DNA from: Brachycybe producta
Lineage: Eukaryota; Arthropoda; Diplopoda; Playtdesmida; Andrognathidae
Length of the DNA: 64,000 nucleotides
Assembly: GCA_036925085.1 (NCBI GenBank)
Contig: JAUPFP010000017.1
Span: forward strand, 1,587,501 to 1,651,500
Direction of reading: 5' to 3'
Shown here: positions 1-11,172 of the stretch, one piece after another
Layout: every line of letters begins with the position of its first letter
Numbering within the stretch: the stretch's first letter is position 1
Translations under genes and position numbers: made by a program
Notes under the pieces: model-generated
Told to the model about the DNA's origin: nothing
What the model saw: the letters and a program-made list of their open reading frames with translations, nothing else
The model's database searches: none

Positions 1-131
1 CGAGATAGTTGTGATAGTGCTATCGCAACAATGTGATAGTGACTATCATGTGGTCTTCACGCTGATAGTTCTCGCGATAGTTGCTCTCACGACAGCAACT
101 ATCGTGACAACTATCATCGTGAAAACGAGGC
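1..131. mobile_element. Foldback MITE, ACTATCGTGA-word family, right end (cut by window edge)
   Basis: The body repeats the words GTGATAGT and ACTATCGTGA in both orientations and ends in CGTGAAAACGAGGCTTAA. The same terminal sequence closes the fuller copy at 59974-60370. Only the right part is inside the window. No coding capacity; the 70-residue frame here only reads the repeat. Confidence 0.75.
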
Positions 132-682
132 TTAACTTAAGAGCCCGACATTCGGCATGGTTCTGCTTTAAAGGCTTGGTTTATTCTCATTTGCTAAAGC
201 AGCAAAGCAGCCTGCAAAGCTAAGCTTCAAAACTGACTGTCAAGAGGTTCAGATACCAAGGTTCAACTACCTTAAGAAACAAAATACAATTTGTAACATG
301 TTTTCTTTCTCTTTTTCAACTGGTTAATTACAATTAGTACTCAATTAAAATTAGTACTCTGCTAGGAGCCAAATAGACCTATGGCAGAGGGACATAAAAG
401 TCCACATGCAGCAGTAAGCATTGTCAAGCACATATATATATACATACACACATATATAAAAACAAAATGAATAGACAATTGTCAATCCCACAAAACAAAA
501 TTATCCCCATTCACCACTTCTTCCTCAGGAAGAGAGTTCCATCGTCTTATAACTCTAGGAAAAAAAGACCAATAATATGAATCTGTCCTAGTAAAAAATC
601 ACCCTAATTTCCCTAGGGTGGTCAGCCCTATTTATGAATATCACTGGACTGTGGTTTAGGACAATCACCACGTGTTACATAC
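132..682. other. Unassigned AT-rich spacer
   Basis: No gene, RNA or recognisable transposon end seen. A short TA/CA-rich stretch occurs near 430-460. Confidence 0.5.
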
Positions 683-1104
683 ACAGGCAATTAGAAATCG
701 GGACAAACAAAAGTTGGCTCCGCCCTTTTTATGACGACTGACAACTTCCAATTTAATTTGTTGTGTGGTTCGACGTTGAAAAACAGGCATTTAGAAATCG
801 GGATTAACACAAGTTGGCTCCGCCCTTTTTATGACGACCGGGAACTTCTAATTGGTTTGTTGTGTGGTTCGACGTTGAAAAGGGCGGAGCATGTGACGTC
901 AGACTACATAACCAACCAATTAGAAGTAGCCAGTCGTCATAAAAAGGGCGGAGCCATCTTGTGTTTGTCCCAATTTCTAAATGCCTGTCGTTGAAAAGGG
1001 CGGAGTATGTGACGTTAGACTACATAACCAACCAATAAGAAGTTGCCGGTCGTCATAAAAAGGGCGAAGCCAACTTCTGTTTGTCCCGATTTCTAATTGT
1101 CTGT
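683..1104. mobile_element. MuDR-like MITE (CAGGCAATTAG family), outer copy
   Basis: Terminal inverted repeats run ACAGGCAATTAGAAATCGGG at the left and its complement at the right, continuing through an inverted GGCTCCGCCCTTTTTATGACG block. It is flanked by a perfect 9-bp direct duplication GTTACATAC (674-682 and 1105-1113). A 9-bp duplication is typical of the MuDR/Mutator superfamily; the assignment rests on that, as no transposase is encoded. A second copy of the same family is inserted at 783-988. Related copies are at 3378, 44491 and 58851. Confidence 0.85.
783..988. mobile_element. MuDR-like MITE (CAGGCAATTAG family), copy nested in itself
   Basis: A complete inner copy begins ACAGGCATTTAG and ends CTAAATGCCTGT. 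It is flanked by a perfect 9-bp duplication CGTTGAAAA (774-782 and 989-997), which interrupts the same core word of the outer copy. It is therefore younger than the outer copy. The 87-residue frame over it is not a gene. Confidence 0.88.
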
Positions 1105-1755
1105 GTTACATACACCCTTAACAGAAATAACAAAAATCATGAAAGGGTTTGAACGAAATTTGTAGTTCATTTCTGGTTCGTTTTTCATAAACCACCAAAA
1201 CATTTTTTTTAAAAAAAAGCTAAACACCAAGTTTTAGATTAATTTTCTTTGAATATATCGATTCAGGAAGTTGCCTTCGTCAGAAATTTCCGTTTTATGT
1301 TTCTATAATTATTTTTGCTGGTGAAAACTTATAGTTGTATATGTTGTGTACTGTTAGAGGGGAACGGAGGTGGGTGGGGTTGATGGGAGTTCTTTGCTTA
1401 ATCTCTCTGTTACCACCATTAATACAGTGACCGCATTTGAAACGGAACCGTTACGCCTTTTCTATGCAAACTAATTGTTATTTTTCACGCTGAAATTATC
1501 GATTCCATTCCAAGAAGAAGAAGAAACCCCCCCCCCCCCCCCGAACAAATCCACTTCTCCATTTCATTTAGCTTTGTCGAGATAAATAAATGTCCACAGA
1601 TTTGATGATTTTTAATTAAATGATTATTTCTTTAATTTCTTTATTTAAAAAAATGGCCCACATATTTAATTCTTAATTATTTCTTTTGTAGTTTGAATAT
1701 GAAGCATATCTTTGAAGTTTCACAAAAGAGCAATGACATTTCAGAAAACTTAAAA
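1105..1755. other. Unassigned AT-rich spacer with poly-C run
   Basis: No coding similarity recognised. A C homopolymer of about 16 bases lies near 1527-1542 after GAAGAAGAAG. Confidence 0.5.
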
Positions 1756-2472
1756 GAAGGTCTGTTATTTTACCTTAGTAGACCTATATTAGAATAGTGT
1801 TCTCCAATTTTGGAGCAAATTTAGAAGTAACTTAAAGCACGAAATAGAAATGGTACACCTAGGTTTGCGCCACCTTTCCTCCTTTGTGTTGTGGAGGGAC
1901 AGTCTTCCATTCGGAGGAAATGTCCTCCGACCAGGACCGTCCTCCATGAAGGTAAACATATCCACCACACAATAAATTGTAAAAAAAAAACTTACATGTA
2001 AATACGTTTGTGGAGGATTGTCCGGAGGACAGTTCTTCCGAACGGAGGACTGTCTTCCACAGGTGGCAAGCCCTAGGTACAGCACAGGGCTGCAAGATTT
2101 GTGAAAGGAAGAGATTCGTGTATACTAACATGTGTATCTCTCTATGCTTTAGGAACTAAAATGGGAATCATTAGCAGGCAGAAGAAATGAACAAAGTCCT
2201 TGCCCTTTTCGGAACGTTTACTGGCAGATGATAATATTGCCCTACTTAATGACTTATTGAATACACATCCTCGTAAGGGAAGACACGGGCTTTCAAAGAC
2301 TTTAAAAGAATTAATGGCTAGAACTGATGCATATTTTTGGGTCTTTTTAGATCCCGAATGTCATTAAGACAATGGAATTCTTTTCCAGTTGATATTTTGT
2401 TTGTTAGGACGATTTCAATTTTAACAATGATGCCTTGTTTTACCGGACTGAGTTCAATTGAATTGAATAGTT
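1756..2472 (+). mobile_element. CR1/Jockey-group LINE 3' end (interrupted)
   Basis: This is the C-terminal part of a non-LTR retrotransposon ORF2 with its 3' tail. Before the insertion the frame reads a degraded form of the family motif LV-P-LEY-SPIWSP. After it comes a decayed QRRAARFV block, then LKWESLAGRR, then ALLNDLLNTHPRKGRHGL, then RQWNSFPVD. This order is the usual end of CR1/Rex1/Jockey-type ORF2 proteins. The copy ends in a GAATTGAAT-type microsatellite tail. Several stops and frame changes make it a pseudogene. A GGAGGACAG foldback element (1858-2076) is inserted in the middle. The relic at 6283-6570 (minus) lacks that insertion and is better preserved. Confidence 0.8.
1858..2076. 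mobile_element. Foldback MITE, GGAGGACAGTCCTCC-word family
   Basis: The arms repeat GGAGGACAG and CTGTCCTCC words. The outer ends read CTAGGTTTGCGCCACC and the approximate complement GGTGGCAAGCCCTAG. It interrupts the LINE relic at GTACA; GTACA-like sequence flanks both sides. The uninterrupted paralogue near 6455-6475 shows the empty site. Frames of 90-98 residues on the minus strand read through it and are not genes. Confidence 0.8.
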
Positions 2473-2529
2473 CTTTTTATTTCTATGTGGTATTTTTTTT
2501 TTATAAAAAAAACTACAATTGTTAAGTTA

Positions 2530-3377
2530 AATAAATTTTCATATTTTTCTCATTATTTTTGTTCGTAATTTAAACTTTATTTTTCTTTTCAAACAAGTAA
2601 TTAATGAGTTCAAGGCATAAAATCTTTATATTTTTAAGTTATTGTCTCTTCGTCATTAAAATCTCTTTAAACTTCTTCACTTGTTTTCTAGGAAGAGTTG
2701 TTCTATATAAATATAAATAATATGGTATCATTTCTTTTTTTCTAAATTATCATAAAGGGGGAAATGATGTATTTCATTACCATCATTAAGTTATTTTTTT
2801 TTTTTGGAAGAAAAAAAAAGAGACGAAATTTTAGGTTTTATGATAGCCCGGCGGCCATTTTTTTTATCTTTTTTTTCGAAGCAATGTACAATAATAATAG
2901 TTTTTGCTTCAGGCTTTTTTTATGCCGAAGAACATTTGTAATTAAAGGAGTTCATCATTTCTTGTTGCTCTTAATAATTGACCAGCTTTTTTTATTATTT
3001 TCCTTTTCTTTCTAAAGATGAAAAAGTTGAGCTATTTTTTTGTTGTCAGTTCCCCTATTTTCACCTCATTTATGTATATGTAGGGTCAGGTTAAAGGTCA
3101 AATAAGTTGATGAGGCGCCATTTGTTTCTGACGTAAACTCAATAGGTTTTAAATATTGCTTGCTTCCTGTCTATACATGTATATGCTTGATAAACCCATG
3201 ATTTAGAGACAATGGCAATGAATTAGTTCAAAATAGTTCCACTAGATGTCAGGGGTGTGTTGCCAAATTATATCAGCTGCCCTCAAACATAGCCTCCTAT
3301 AACTAACCTAATAATTACTGAAGTTATTGGAGAAAGCTATGCTTCAAAAGGATCAAATTAGTTGACATGCTGCAATG
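2530..3377. other. Unassigned AT-rich spacer
   Basis: Many T homopolymers and no recognisable gene. The 83-residue frame at 2764-3015 is dominated by Phe/Lys from T and A runs and looks accidental. Confidence 0.5.
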
Positions 3378-3582
3378 ACAGGCAATTAGAAAACGGGACA
3401 AACAGAAGTTGGCTCTGCCCTTTTTATGACGAATGCAACTTCTAATTGGTTGGTTATGTAGTCTGACGTCACATGCTCCGCCCTTTTCAACGTCGAACCA
3501 CACAACAAACCAATTAGAAGTTGCCGTTCGTCATAAAAAGGGCGGAACCAACTTCTGTTTGTTCCGATTTCTAATTGCCTGT
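3378..3582. mobile_element. MuDR-like MITE (CAGGCAATTAG family)
   Basis: Near-complete copy with inverted repeats ACAGGCAATTAGAAAACGGG and complement. The 9-bp flanks are GCTGCAATG at 3369-3377 and GCTGCATTG at 3583-3591, a duplication with one later mismatch. The core holds CAACTTCTAATTGGTTGG and GACGTCA. Confidence 0.86.
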
Positions 3583-3764
3583 GCTGCATTGTGGTATCAT
3601 GTAGACATTGCAAATGCACAAGCAAATCATCATCAGTCAAATAATTATAAATAAATTGAATTTTGCTAAGAACAATAATAATGCATGCAAGTATTAGGCC
3701 AAGGTCCCACATGCAAAAAAAGCGATCTGAAATATAGGCTAAAGAAAATCGAAATGTGGCTAGC

Positions 3765-3883
3765 AAAACGTCATGTATTTACCCGGATACCTGAAGAACC
3801 TAATGACTCTAATGCGGAACACATGTGTTCCTCAATAGGTTAATTCTTCAGGTATGCGGGTAGAATTTCATGACGTTTCCAAT
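3765..3883. repeat. Imperfect hairpin / small foldback
   Basis: Left arm AAACGTCATGTATTTACCCG with ACCTGAAGAA pairs with right arm TTCTTCAGGT, CGGGTAGAATTTCATGACG. Probably a short MITE of about 115 bp; no second copy seen. Confidence 0.55.
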
Positions 3884-3979
3884 TGCCGTTTGGTTGCTAC
3901 AGCCATTTGACCAACTTTGGAAACGTAAAATTGACCGTGTTGCATGACACGGGAAAGTCTGGAGTGTCTAGGATCTTAA

Positions 3980-4570
3980 AGAGACCGTATTACCTTCAGA
4001 AATTTCTTTTCAAAATATTGTCAAGACTTACCCAACGATTGTCAAAACGATTTTAAATTTTAAAACAAGTCAATAAAACCATAAAAACACTTAAAAATGA
4101 AGTGACTTTTTTATGAGTCACCAAATGACGCCATTTTAAATTTCCAAAAACGAAAGTTTTCCCCTCAATGTAGTGGCAATGGTTGTGACCTCACATTTCC
4201 AGAATTCTTTAATCAAATACATGTAGGCCCCTATTCCCTATTCATATCCACTCAATACAAACTTCCAGGTGGAATAATTCAAATAATAAATCCATGGTAC
4301 TTTGAAATGAAAGTAATGTGAGGTGATTACAACACATCAGAATTCGAGTAGAGGAGTAGACTTTGGGGGGGGGGGGGGTTTGTTGCCAATGTCTCTTGTT
4401 TGGTGGCGCATCTATCTGATAAATTTCATTTACATGAAGTCAACTGATTTTTAATTTTTTTTTTAAATTATATTAATGACATTTTAAATTTTAAAAATCG
4501 TTTTGGTAATTCGTTGAAAAATTCTTGACAATATTTTGACAAGAAATTTCTGGAGGTAATGTGGTCTCTT
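3980..4570. mobile_element. TTAA-flanked long-TIR element (AGAGACCATTACCTCC family)
   Basis: Long inverted repeats: the left end reads AGAGACCGTATTACCTTCAG followed by AAATTTCTTT, and the right end reads the complement. TTAA lies directly outside each end (3976-3979 and 4571-4574). A TTAA duplication fits piggyBac or Kolobok. The interior has a G homopolymer near 4364-4378. Non-coding. Related copies are at 42161, 47549 and 57172. Confidence 0.75.
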
Positions 4571-4589
4571 TTAAGAATAGAGATTTAAA

Positions 4590-5190
4590 GGCGATTTAAA
4601 GAATTGTCTCAGTCGGGGAGCAATCAGCTTTTTTTAAAAAAAAACACAAGAATGTTGTTTAGTTTGAGATTGCACCTATTATTGTAGCCTCAAGATGTCA
4701 AAAGAATCAAAAACATTTCTCTGTGGCAGCAGTTACCAAATAATGCATACGATCAACAACAACAACAAAAAAACACTATTCAAAAATGTTTGTTTCATGT
4801 AAGTTTGTAATAGACCTTATTTTTATGTTATGTTTGGGTGAATTCACCAAAAATATGAAAATGTAAAAAAACATTTTACGTTTATACAATATATATATAG
4901 GGTGGGGGTCCGGTTCATGCAGTTGCTATGACAACTTGTGATCATCGTTGCATCTGTTTTGTGTATCCGCGTATTTCAATTATGGTTTTTGAGCCAGTGA
5001 AATTATATTTAGAATTGGAAACGATCTTAATAATAGATGACAACAGTCTGGAGAAATCAATGCTCTGATATGCTAGTCGAAGCACTCTGAATATATACAT
5101 ATATCAGATCGGTGATATTCATGCAGGAATATGGAATTTGGAAGTAGATCCACCAGATTCAACGCATCTACAGAGCGTTACAAAAGTATT
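4590..5190. other. Unassigned spacer
   Basis: AT-rich with short A runs; nothing recognisable. Confidence 0.45.
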
Positions 5191-5199
5191 GAATTGATA

Positions 5200-5304
<105 letters not shown>

Positions 5305-5317
5305 CAGGGTGTCTTTA

Positions 5318-5774
5318 GCCGGTATTACACTAGCAACCTCCAATGCAATTCAACTTGCAACTAGAACTTTGCAATAAACTTCTATATTACACTATGCAAC
5401 CTAGTTGCCAATTAATTTTTTAAAACCTCTTTTGAAAAATAAAATGGCGTCCAGACACTAGGCAGACAATTATTTACAGGACGCCATTATGATTAGCCCC
5501 TAACAGGAAGTTCCTTAACCGGAAGTCATGAAACCGGGAATTCGTTCAATGTTACATATGTCATTTCCGGCAAACGGCCTGATTGATTGTTTGTCAGAAA
5601 GTTTACTTGAAAAGTCTCTCAGAAGTTGAACCTGTTCAACTCGGTGAGACTGAGTTTGACACTAGTTGAAAGGAAAGTTTTATCAAGTTGCATGTCATAT
5701 CACACTATAAATATTGAAGTTGCATGTCACATTACACATTTTATTGCATTAAAAGTTGCTAGTGTAATACCAGC
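5318..5774. mobile_element. Foldback MITE, TTACACTAGCAACTTGCAAT family
   Basis: Ends GCCGGTATTACACTAGCAAC and complementary GCTAGTGTAATACCAGC, with TTTA on both sides. The body repeats the word AGTTGC/GCAACT (TTGCAACT, AAGTTGCATGTCA). The middle carries a GGACGCCATTATG segment not shared with the copies at 18115 and 36345, so interiors vary within the family. Confidence 0.8.
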
Positions 5775-5784
5775 TTTAGAAAAT

Positions 5785-6282
5785 TACACATTGCAACTTT
5801 TTTTGAATTTGAATAGTTACTCCACAAGCAGCCCAGAGGCAAGACATTGACAGACTTTGTCCAAAAGCAGTATATAAGAAATTCATTGTGAAAATAACAT
5901 GCATAACACATGCAACAACTACATTCCAATGCTCACAGTAGAAAGTAGAAATCAAATTCATTTTTTTAGGAATCCTACAAATTATATGTTTACCCATGCA
6001 TAACAAACAATCTCTTGGGATAATTGGGGGATAATTCTGTTATCGAATGATCCTTGATACAAATGACCAACAAATATGAGTTTGTTTCGTGTACAATTTT
6101 TTTCTTTCTTAATATGTTTTAGTGGTCAATCTACCCACATATATGCAGTTTTGCTCAGTGTTACAACACAAGAGTTAAGAAGGGATGTCTTTCATGTCGT
6201 GTTGCAATATATTGTGTTGGTGCATACGTTCTGGCAGTTTTTTTTAGTAACAATTTAACAGCATAGATAGGCTATATATTTA
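5785..6282. other. Unassigned spacer
   Basis: No gene recognised; several short frames without known motifs. Confidence 0.4.
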
Positions 6283-6570
6283 ATAAGTCATTAAGCAAGG
6301 CAATATTATTATCTGTCAGTAAACGTCCGAAAAGGGCAAGGCTATGGTTATTTCTTCAGCCTGCTAGTGATTCCCATTTTAGTTCCTGAAGCATAGAAGA
6401 TACACTGTCAGTATACAACTATACACGTATCTTCCTTTCACAAATCTTGCAGCCCTACGCTGTAGTACCATTTCTATTTCGTGCTTTAAGTTACTTCTAA
6501 ATGGGCTCCAAATTGGGGAACATTATTCTTATATAATTCTGACTAAGGTAAAATAACAGCCCTCCTTTTA
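6283..6570 (-). mobile_element. CR1/Jockey-group LINE ORF2 C-terminal relic
   Basis: The minus strand reads CSPIWSPFRSNLKHEIEMV then LQRRAARFVKGR. A frame change follows, then LKWESLAGR, the family's C-terminal signature after the reverse transcriptase. It is preceded by a degraded YFTLVR block. It is clearly homologous to 1756-2472 but lacks the GGAGGACAG insertion, so it serves as the empty-site reference. Both ends are truncated and no intact frame remains. Confidence 0.8.
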
Positions 6571-6589
6571 CATTTTTTTACAATATTTA

Positions 6590-7218
6590 GGAGGCTGAAT
6601 CACAAAATTACTTCGAAAAATCTCCGCGAAGAGCGCTAGCATCGTTTTTCTATTGAGCCCATAGACCCGATGTTAAAGAAGAAACGTTAGTTTTTTTAAA
6701 TACACAGTCGCGGTGGCAATATGTTCGTTTTCATATTTAAAGTTGTACATTATGTCCAATTCAAAGTGCAGTGTATGCACCTTAAATATATGCTGATCAA
6801 GTGATAGAATGACAAAAAATATGGTAAGTGCAGTTCTACTGTATTTTTAAAAACTGTTGCAAAATCTAGAATTGAGTACGCGCTCGGAAAATACTCGTAA
6901 AAATACGTAAAAATAATTTTAAAAAACCACATTTAAACCACAGTGAAGCCAACACATTTTTTTCTGGTTTTTTAAAAATTATTTTTACGTATTTTTACGA
7001 GCATTTAATGGATGTTTTTTCCTTTTTTTTTTGGCGTACTCAATTGAGTTTAACATAAGAGTTAGAAATTCGTGATTTTGAAACAGTTTTTAAAAATAGA
7101 ACCGCACTTACTAATTTTTTGTCATTCTATCACTCGATTAGCATATATTTAAGGTGCACATTGCACTTTAAAAACTTAATATTGGACAACTTTAAATATG
7201 AAAAATAATCATATTGCC
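6590..7218. mobile_element. TTAA-family long-TIR element (GAGGCTACATCACAAAATTA), right end missing
   Basis: The left end reads GAGGCTGAATCACAAAATTA, then CTTCGAAAAATCTCCGC and GCTAGCATCG. Arms of roughly 300 bases mirror each other around a centre near 6930-6960. The last bases of the right arm after TTGCCGCGAC are absent. Non-coding; full copies are at 16688 and 54436. Confidence 0.78.
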
Positions 7219-7606
7219 GCGACATATCCCCTTTTTCGGTAAACTGTCAAAAATCTCGTTCTCTCGTGTAATCTCGTTCAGTGATTTTAAATATTTTATG
7301 AACACATTGGCGGGAGACACTTGAAGAATAATCTCTCTGTCCAGAGCCATCCACATGCTGAAATGGGTCCAATCACTGTCTCTTGATCCTCTCAAATTCT
7401 GAAACAATGGGGCTTTTGATATATGTTATTTGACAGGAGCGAGATTGAGATTTGGGCAGTGATGGGACAAATTAACCTGGATAATAGTTGTGGACGCTCG
7501 TCCATTCTAAGGACTTTTTTTTGTGTTTAGTTTTGAATTTTTCTCTTGTCAACATGTCTCTTCGTTCTGATTTTTTTCTTCTCTCTCTTTAGAATCTAAG
7601 AAAATT

Positions 7607-8026
7607 ACGGAGCCCTGTAAAGGACATGCGAGATTTTTTTTTAAATCTCGACATGTCGACTTTAATTCTCAACGTTTGGACTTTTTTCAGAATCTCGACA
7701 TGTTGACTTTTAATCTCTTTTATTCGGCCATGTTAATTATGAACTGTTGTGCGCACCATACTCTAATAATTTAATTATTGCTGCTACAAGAGGGCGCTTG
7801 CAATAATTTAATTCTTAGAGTATGGTGCGCGCTACATGGCATAATTAACGTGGCCGAATAAAAGAGATTAAAAGTCGAAATGTCGAGATTAAAGTCGAAA
7901 TGTCGACATTTAACTCGACATGTCCAGATTATGGAAAAAGTCGAAATGTCGAGATTAAAGTCGAAATGTCGAGATTAAAGTCGAAATATCGACATTTAAC
8001 TCGACGTGTTCTTTACAGGGCTTCGT
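7607..8026. mobile_element. Foldback element ACGGAGCCCTGTAAAGG with TCGAAATGTCGA repeats
   Basis: Ends ACGGAGCCCTGTAAAGGACA and near-complement. Inside each end lie tandem copies of about 20 bp built on TCGAAATGTCGAGATTAAAG. The centre (about 7735-7850) is a second inverted repeat with TGCGCGCACCATACTCTAAT-like arms around AGGGCGCTTGC. No coding capacity. The same ends bracket a different minisatellite at 49965-50490. Confidence 0.8.
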
Positions 8027-8029
8027 AGA

Positions 8030-8972
8030 AAATAAAAAGAAGGTTGAGATTTTTCTTTTCATTCGTTTCTCGTATATATATGTATCTTCTACATAGCCAG
8101 CCTTCCCCTTAATATATAAGGCTCTTTTCTGTGAATGTAAGGAAGGGAGCTAGCTTGTTTGTAACTTTATTTCTTCATGCTTGACGATTGTCATATAAGC
8201 GAATAAACAGTACAAACAACGCCATTTCACAGTCGGTTGGTTTGGCCATACCCTTTCTTATATACTCTCTCAGAGAGAGAGAGAATAAGAAACTTGTGAC
8301 GTCACTCACAAGTGCTCACTCCATTTCTTTCTTTTTTTCGGGGTTTTGTTTTGTTTAAATCGCATTTTCTCTTATTTTCTCCATCTATTCTTGTTTCTCT
8401 TTTCTTAAAACTTTTTTTTTCCTTCTTGTGAGTTGAATAAAAAATATAAGAAAAAAACTCAATAAAACGGACGTCGAATAAGAAAGGAGATAAAAGTGGT
8501 TGTGTATTTATTGTACGACAATTTTCTGAGAAAAATGGACAGCAAATTTTTTTTTTGTTTTCTTTTCTTTTTTTGTTTCTTTTGGCTGAAATTTTTATTC
8601 ATATTTCGGTTTTATGTAGGATTTTATATTATCCGTTCTGTATAATTATTACATATTAGAAAAAAAATCGTGTGTAGTTTCTTTTTATTAAAATTATTAT
8701 TCTTTGAATTTATTTTTGATGAGTAGGCCTATACGAGAGAGAAAGAGAGAAGCACTTCTTATGTAGAAGATTGTTGTTCTTTGTGATGTTTAGTGAATAT
8801 ATCTACTATTAATTTATTTCATTCCGCCTCACTTTTTGGTGAATTTTACTAAAAAAAAAAGTGGTTTCAATGCACTTAGAACACTTTTAGAAATTAAATT
8901 TAAAATTTCCATTTAAAAAAAACAACTAAAAATCAAGGGTGTCCACAAATGTGGTCCCCACATTCCTTTTAA
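8030..8972. other. Unassigned AT-rich spacer
   Basis: A short GAGAGA run lies near 8270-8285. No recognisable gene or transposon end. Confidence 0.5.
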
Positions 8973-9670
8973 GAGGCTACGTCACCAAATTATTTCGAAA
9001 AATCTCCGCAAAGAGCACTAGCATCGCTTTTTTTCCTTCTATTGAGCCCATAGATTCAGTGTTAAAGAAAATATGTTAATTTTTAAAATACACAGTCGCG
9101 GTGGCAATATGTTTATTTTTCATATTTAAAGTTGCCCAATATTAAGTTTTATAAGTGCAATGTGCACCTTAAATATATGCTGATTGAGTGATAGAATGAC
9201 AAAAAAAAAATTGTTGAAGTGCGGTTCTATTTTTAAAAACTGTTAACCTGTAACACTGTAAACCACAGTGAAGCCAACACATTGGCGCACGTGCTGATTT
9301 GTTTCTGGTTTTTTAAAATTATTTTTAGGTATTTTTAATGCATTTTTAATGCATGTTTTTTCGTACAAGCACAGTACAATGGAGTTTAACATAAGAGTTA
9401 GAAATTCGCGATTTTGAAATACTTTTTTAAAAATAGAACCGCACTTACCAATGTTGTGTCATTCTAAAACTCGATCAGCATATATTTAAGGTGCACATTG
9501 CACTTTGAAAACTTAATATTGGACAACTTTAAATATGAAAAATAAACATATTGCCGCAACTGTGTATTTTAAAAATGAACATTTTTTTAAACATTGGGTC
9601 TATGGGCTCAATAGAAAAAAAAAAACGATGCTAGCGTTTTTTGTGGAGATTTTTCGAAGTAATTTTGTGA
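8973..9670. mobile_element. TTAA-family long-TIR element (GAGGCTACATCACAAAATTA)
   Basis: TTAA at 8969-8972, then GAGGCTACGTCACCAAATTA. The mirrored arm ends at TTTTGTGA beside TTAA at 9671-9674, lacking the final TGTAGCCTC. The right side abuts the LINE 3' end starting at 9671. Non-coding; the 67-residue frame at 9535 reads the repeat. Confidence 0.78.
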
Positions 9671-9908
9671 TTAAAGAAATAAAGAGCTATAGAACTGATG
9701 CATGCATATTCGTGGTCTTTCTTTCCAAATGTATTTAGACTATGGAATTTTCTTCCAGCACATAGTTCTGTTTTAGGACGGATTCAATTTGATGATGATT
9801 TGTCTAAACCTTGTCTAAGTGACAATTACTTATGATAGGAGAATTATCCCCTCCCCCTGTCACATGGTCCTCGGGCTGATTGCAGGTGTACTGAGTTGAA
9901 TTGAATCA
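9671..9908 (+). mobile_element. CR1/Jockey-group LINE 3' end
   Basis: It matches 2300-2472 (AGAACTGATGCAT, GGAATT..TTCCAG, TTTTAGGACG) and continues into the 3' untranslated tail. That tail has CCCCTCCCCCTGTCACATGG, CTCGGGCTGATTGCAGGTG and a terminal GAGTTGAATTGAAT. It fixes the family's 3' end; related tails appear alone at 19066-19141. Severely 5' truncated, no frame. Confidence 0.7.
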
Positions 9909-9909
9909 T

Positions 9910-10660
9910 CTGTTTGACAAAAACTTATCGTACAACTTGAGACTTGTGTGTTGTGGTGCTTTTTTTGTAAAATGCCACCATGTGACCGATCTTTTTTTTT
10001 CAGAGATGTTTCTTGTTCTGTAATCGATTTTGTATACAAATGTTACAGTTTGGGTGCATTACTTGAGAACAATGCAGCTCAGTTGATCAACCTTATAAGA
10101 AGACGAGCCGTTTATGGCAGTTATCCTTTATAAGTCAAGTGGCTCACGAGTTATGTGTCGGACACATGTCATGTGGTTTTTTTTTTCTTTAAATAAAGAA
10201 TATTCGATGTATAAAAACCAATCGATTGAGTGGGTTTTTTTTTGGCGTTTTAAAGAATGAACTATAGCCAATTATGGTGTCCTTTTCTGTTTTTTTTTTG
10301 TTTTTTTCGTAACTTACAAAAAAATTCTTTTGTCTTGTTTGAGAATGAAAATATCATACTGCAACATTAGATTCAAGTTTATTTTAAAAGAATATTTCAA
10401 ATTTTTTTTTTCGTGGCTGTAAAAAAATTTTCTTGCCCTGTCATCATACAAATATCACTTGTGCTGGTTTTTTTTTTTTTTTGAAACAATACTTTTGAGT
10501 GATCTACATGTATCTCTATACTGTGGTTGATTTTTGTTTTTATCATTTATCCATTTTTTTTGGTTGTTTTCGAAGATATTTTCTAATAGTTTGTCTGAAT
10601 ACATTGACATTATTATTAAAAAGTAGTAAACCCGTCGTGTATGTATACTGCACGAATAAA
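9910..10660. other. Unassigned AT-rich spacer
   Basis: Rich in T homopolymers. Frames of 61-69 residues show no family motifs. Confidence 0.45.
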
Positions 10661-10663
10661 TGT

Positions 10664-11172
10664 TGGTTGGGGGTCACTACAGCTACCAAGGCTCTCAAGA
10701 GCTACTAGGGGGAGAACAGCTACTTGGGTCACTACAGCTACCAAAAAAATATAGAGACCTTTTGTTCATCAAAAGGGGTCACGACAGCTACCAAAAAATA
10801 TAACCCTTTCTCCCTAACCTAACCTAACCGAACCTTACCTAATGAAAACCTAATCGAATCTTGCCTAATGAAACCGAATCTAACCAAACCTAATGAAACC
10901 AAACCGAACCGAACCTTACCTAATGAAACCGAACCTTACCAAACCTAATGAAACCGAACCTTACCAAACCTAATGAAACCGAACCTTACCAAACCTAATG
11001 AAACCTAACCGAATCTAACCTAAACTAAACGTATTGATAAAAAAGGCCTATATTTTTTGGAAGCTGTAGTGAGCTTTGGTAGCGATAGTGACCCTTTTGA
11101 TGAAAAAAAAAGGTCTATATATTTTTTTGGTAGCTGTAGTGACCCTGGTAGCTGTAGTGAGCCAGTCCCTAA
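10664..11172. mobile_element. Foldback element CACTACAGCTACC with telomere-like core
   Basis: The left arm repeats GGTCACTACAGCTACC three times, and the right arm holds the complementary GGTAGCTGTAGTGACC. AAAAAATATA blocks sit inside each arm. The loop (about 10810-11030) is a degenerate 25-bp tandem array of CCTAACC, CGAACCTTACCTAATGAAA units. Related elements are at 34921 and 56181. Non-coding. Confidence 0.8.
10810..11030. repeat. Telomere-like CCTAA-type minisatellite
   Basis: It starts with pure CCTAACCTAACC and continues as units near CTAACCGAACCTTACCTAAT with GAAAC. It lies in the loop of the foldback element at 10664-11172, so it is interstitial and transposon-borne, not a chromosome end. 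Confidence 0.9.

Noticed and set aside
3386-3766. 126-residue minus-strand frame
   Set aside because: Most of it reads through the MuDR-like MITE, and similar residues recur at other MITE copies for that reason.
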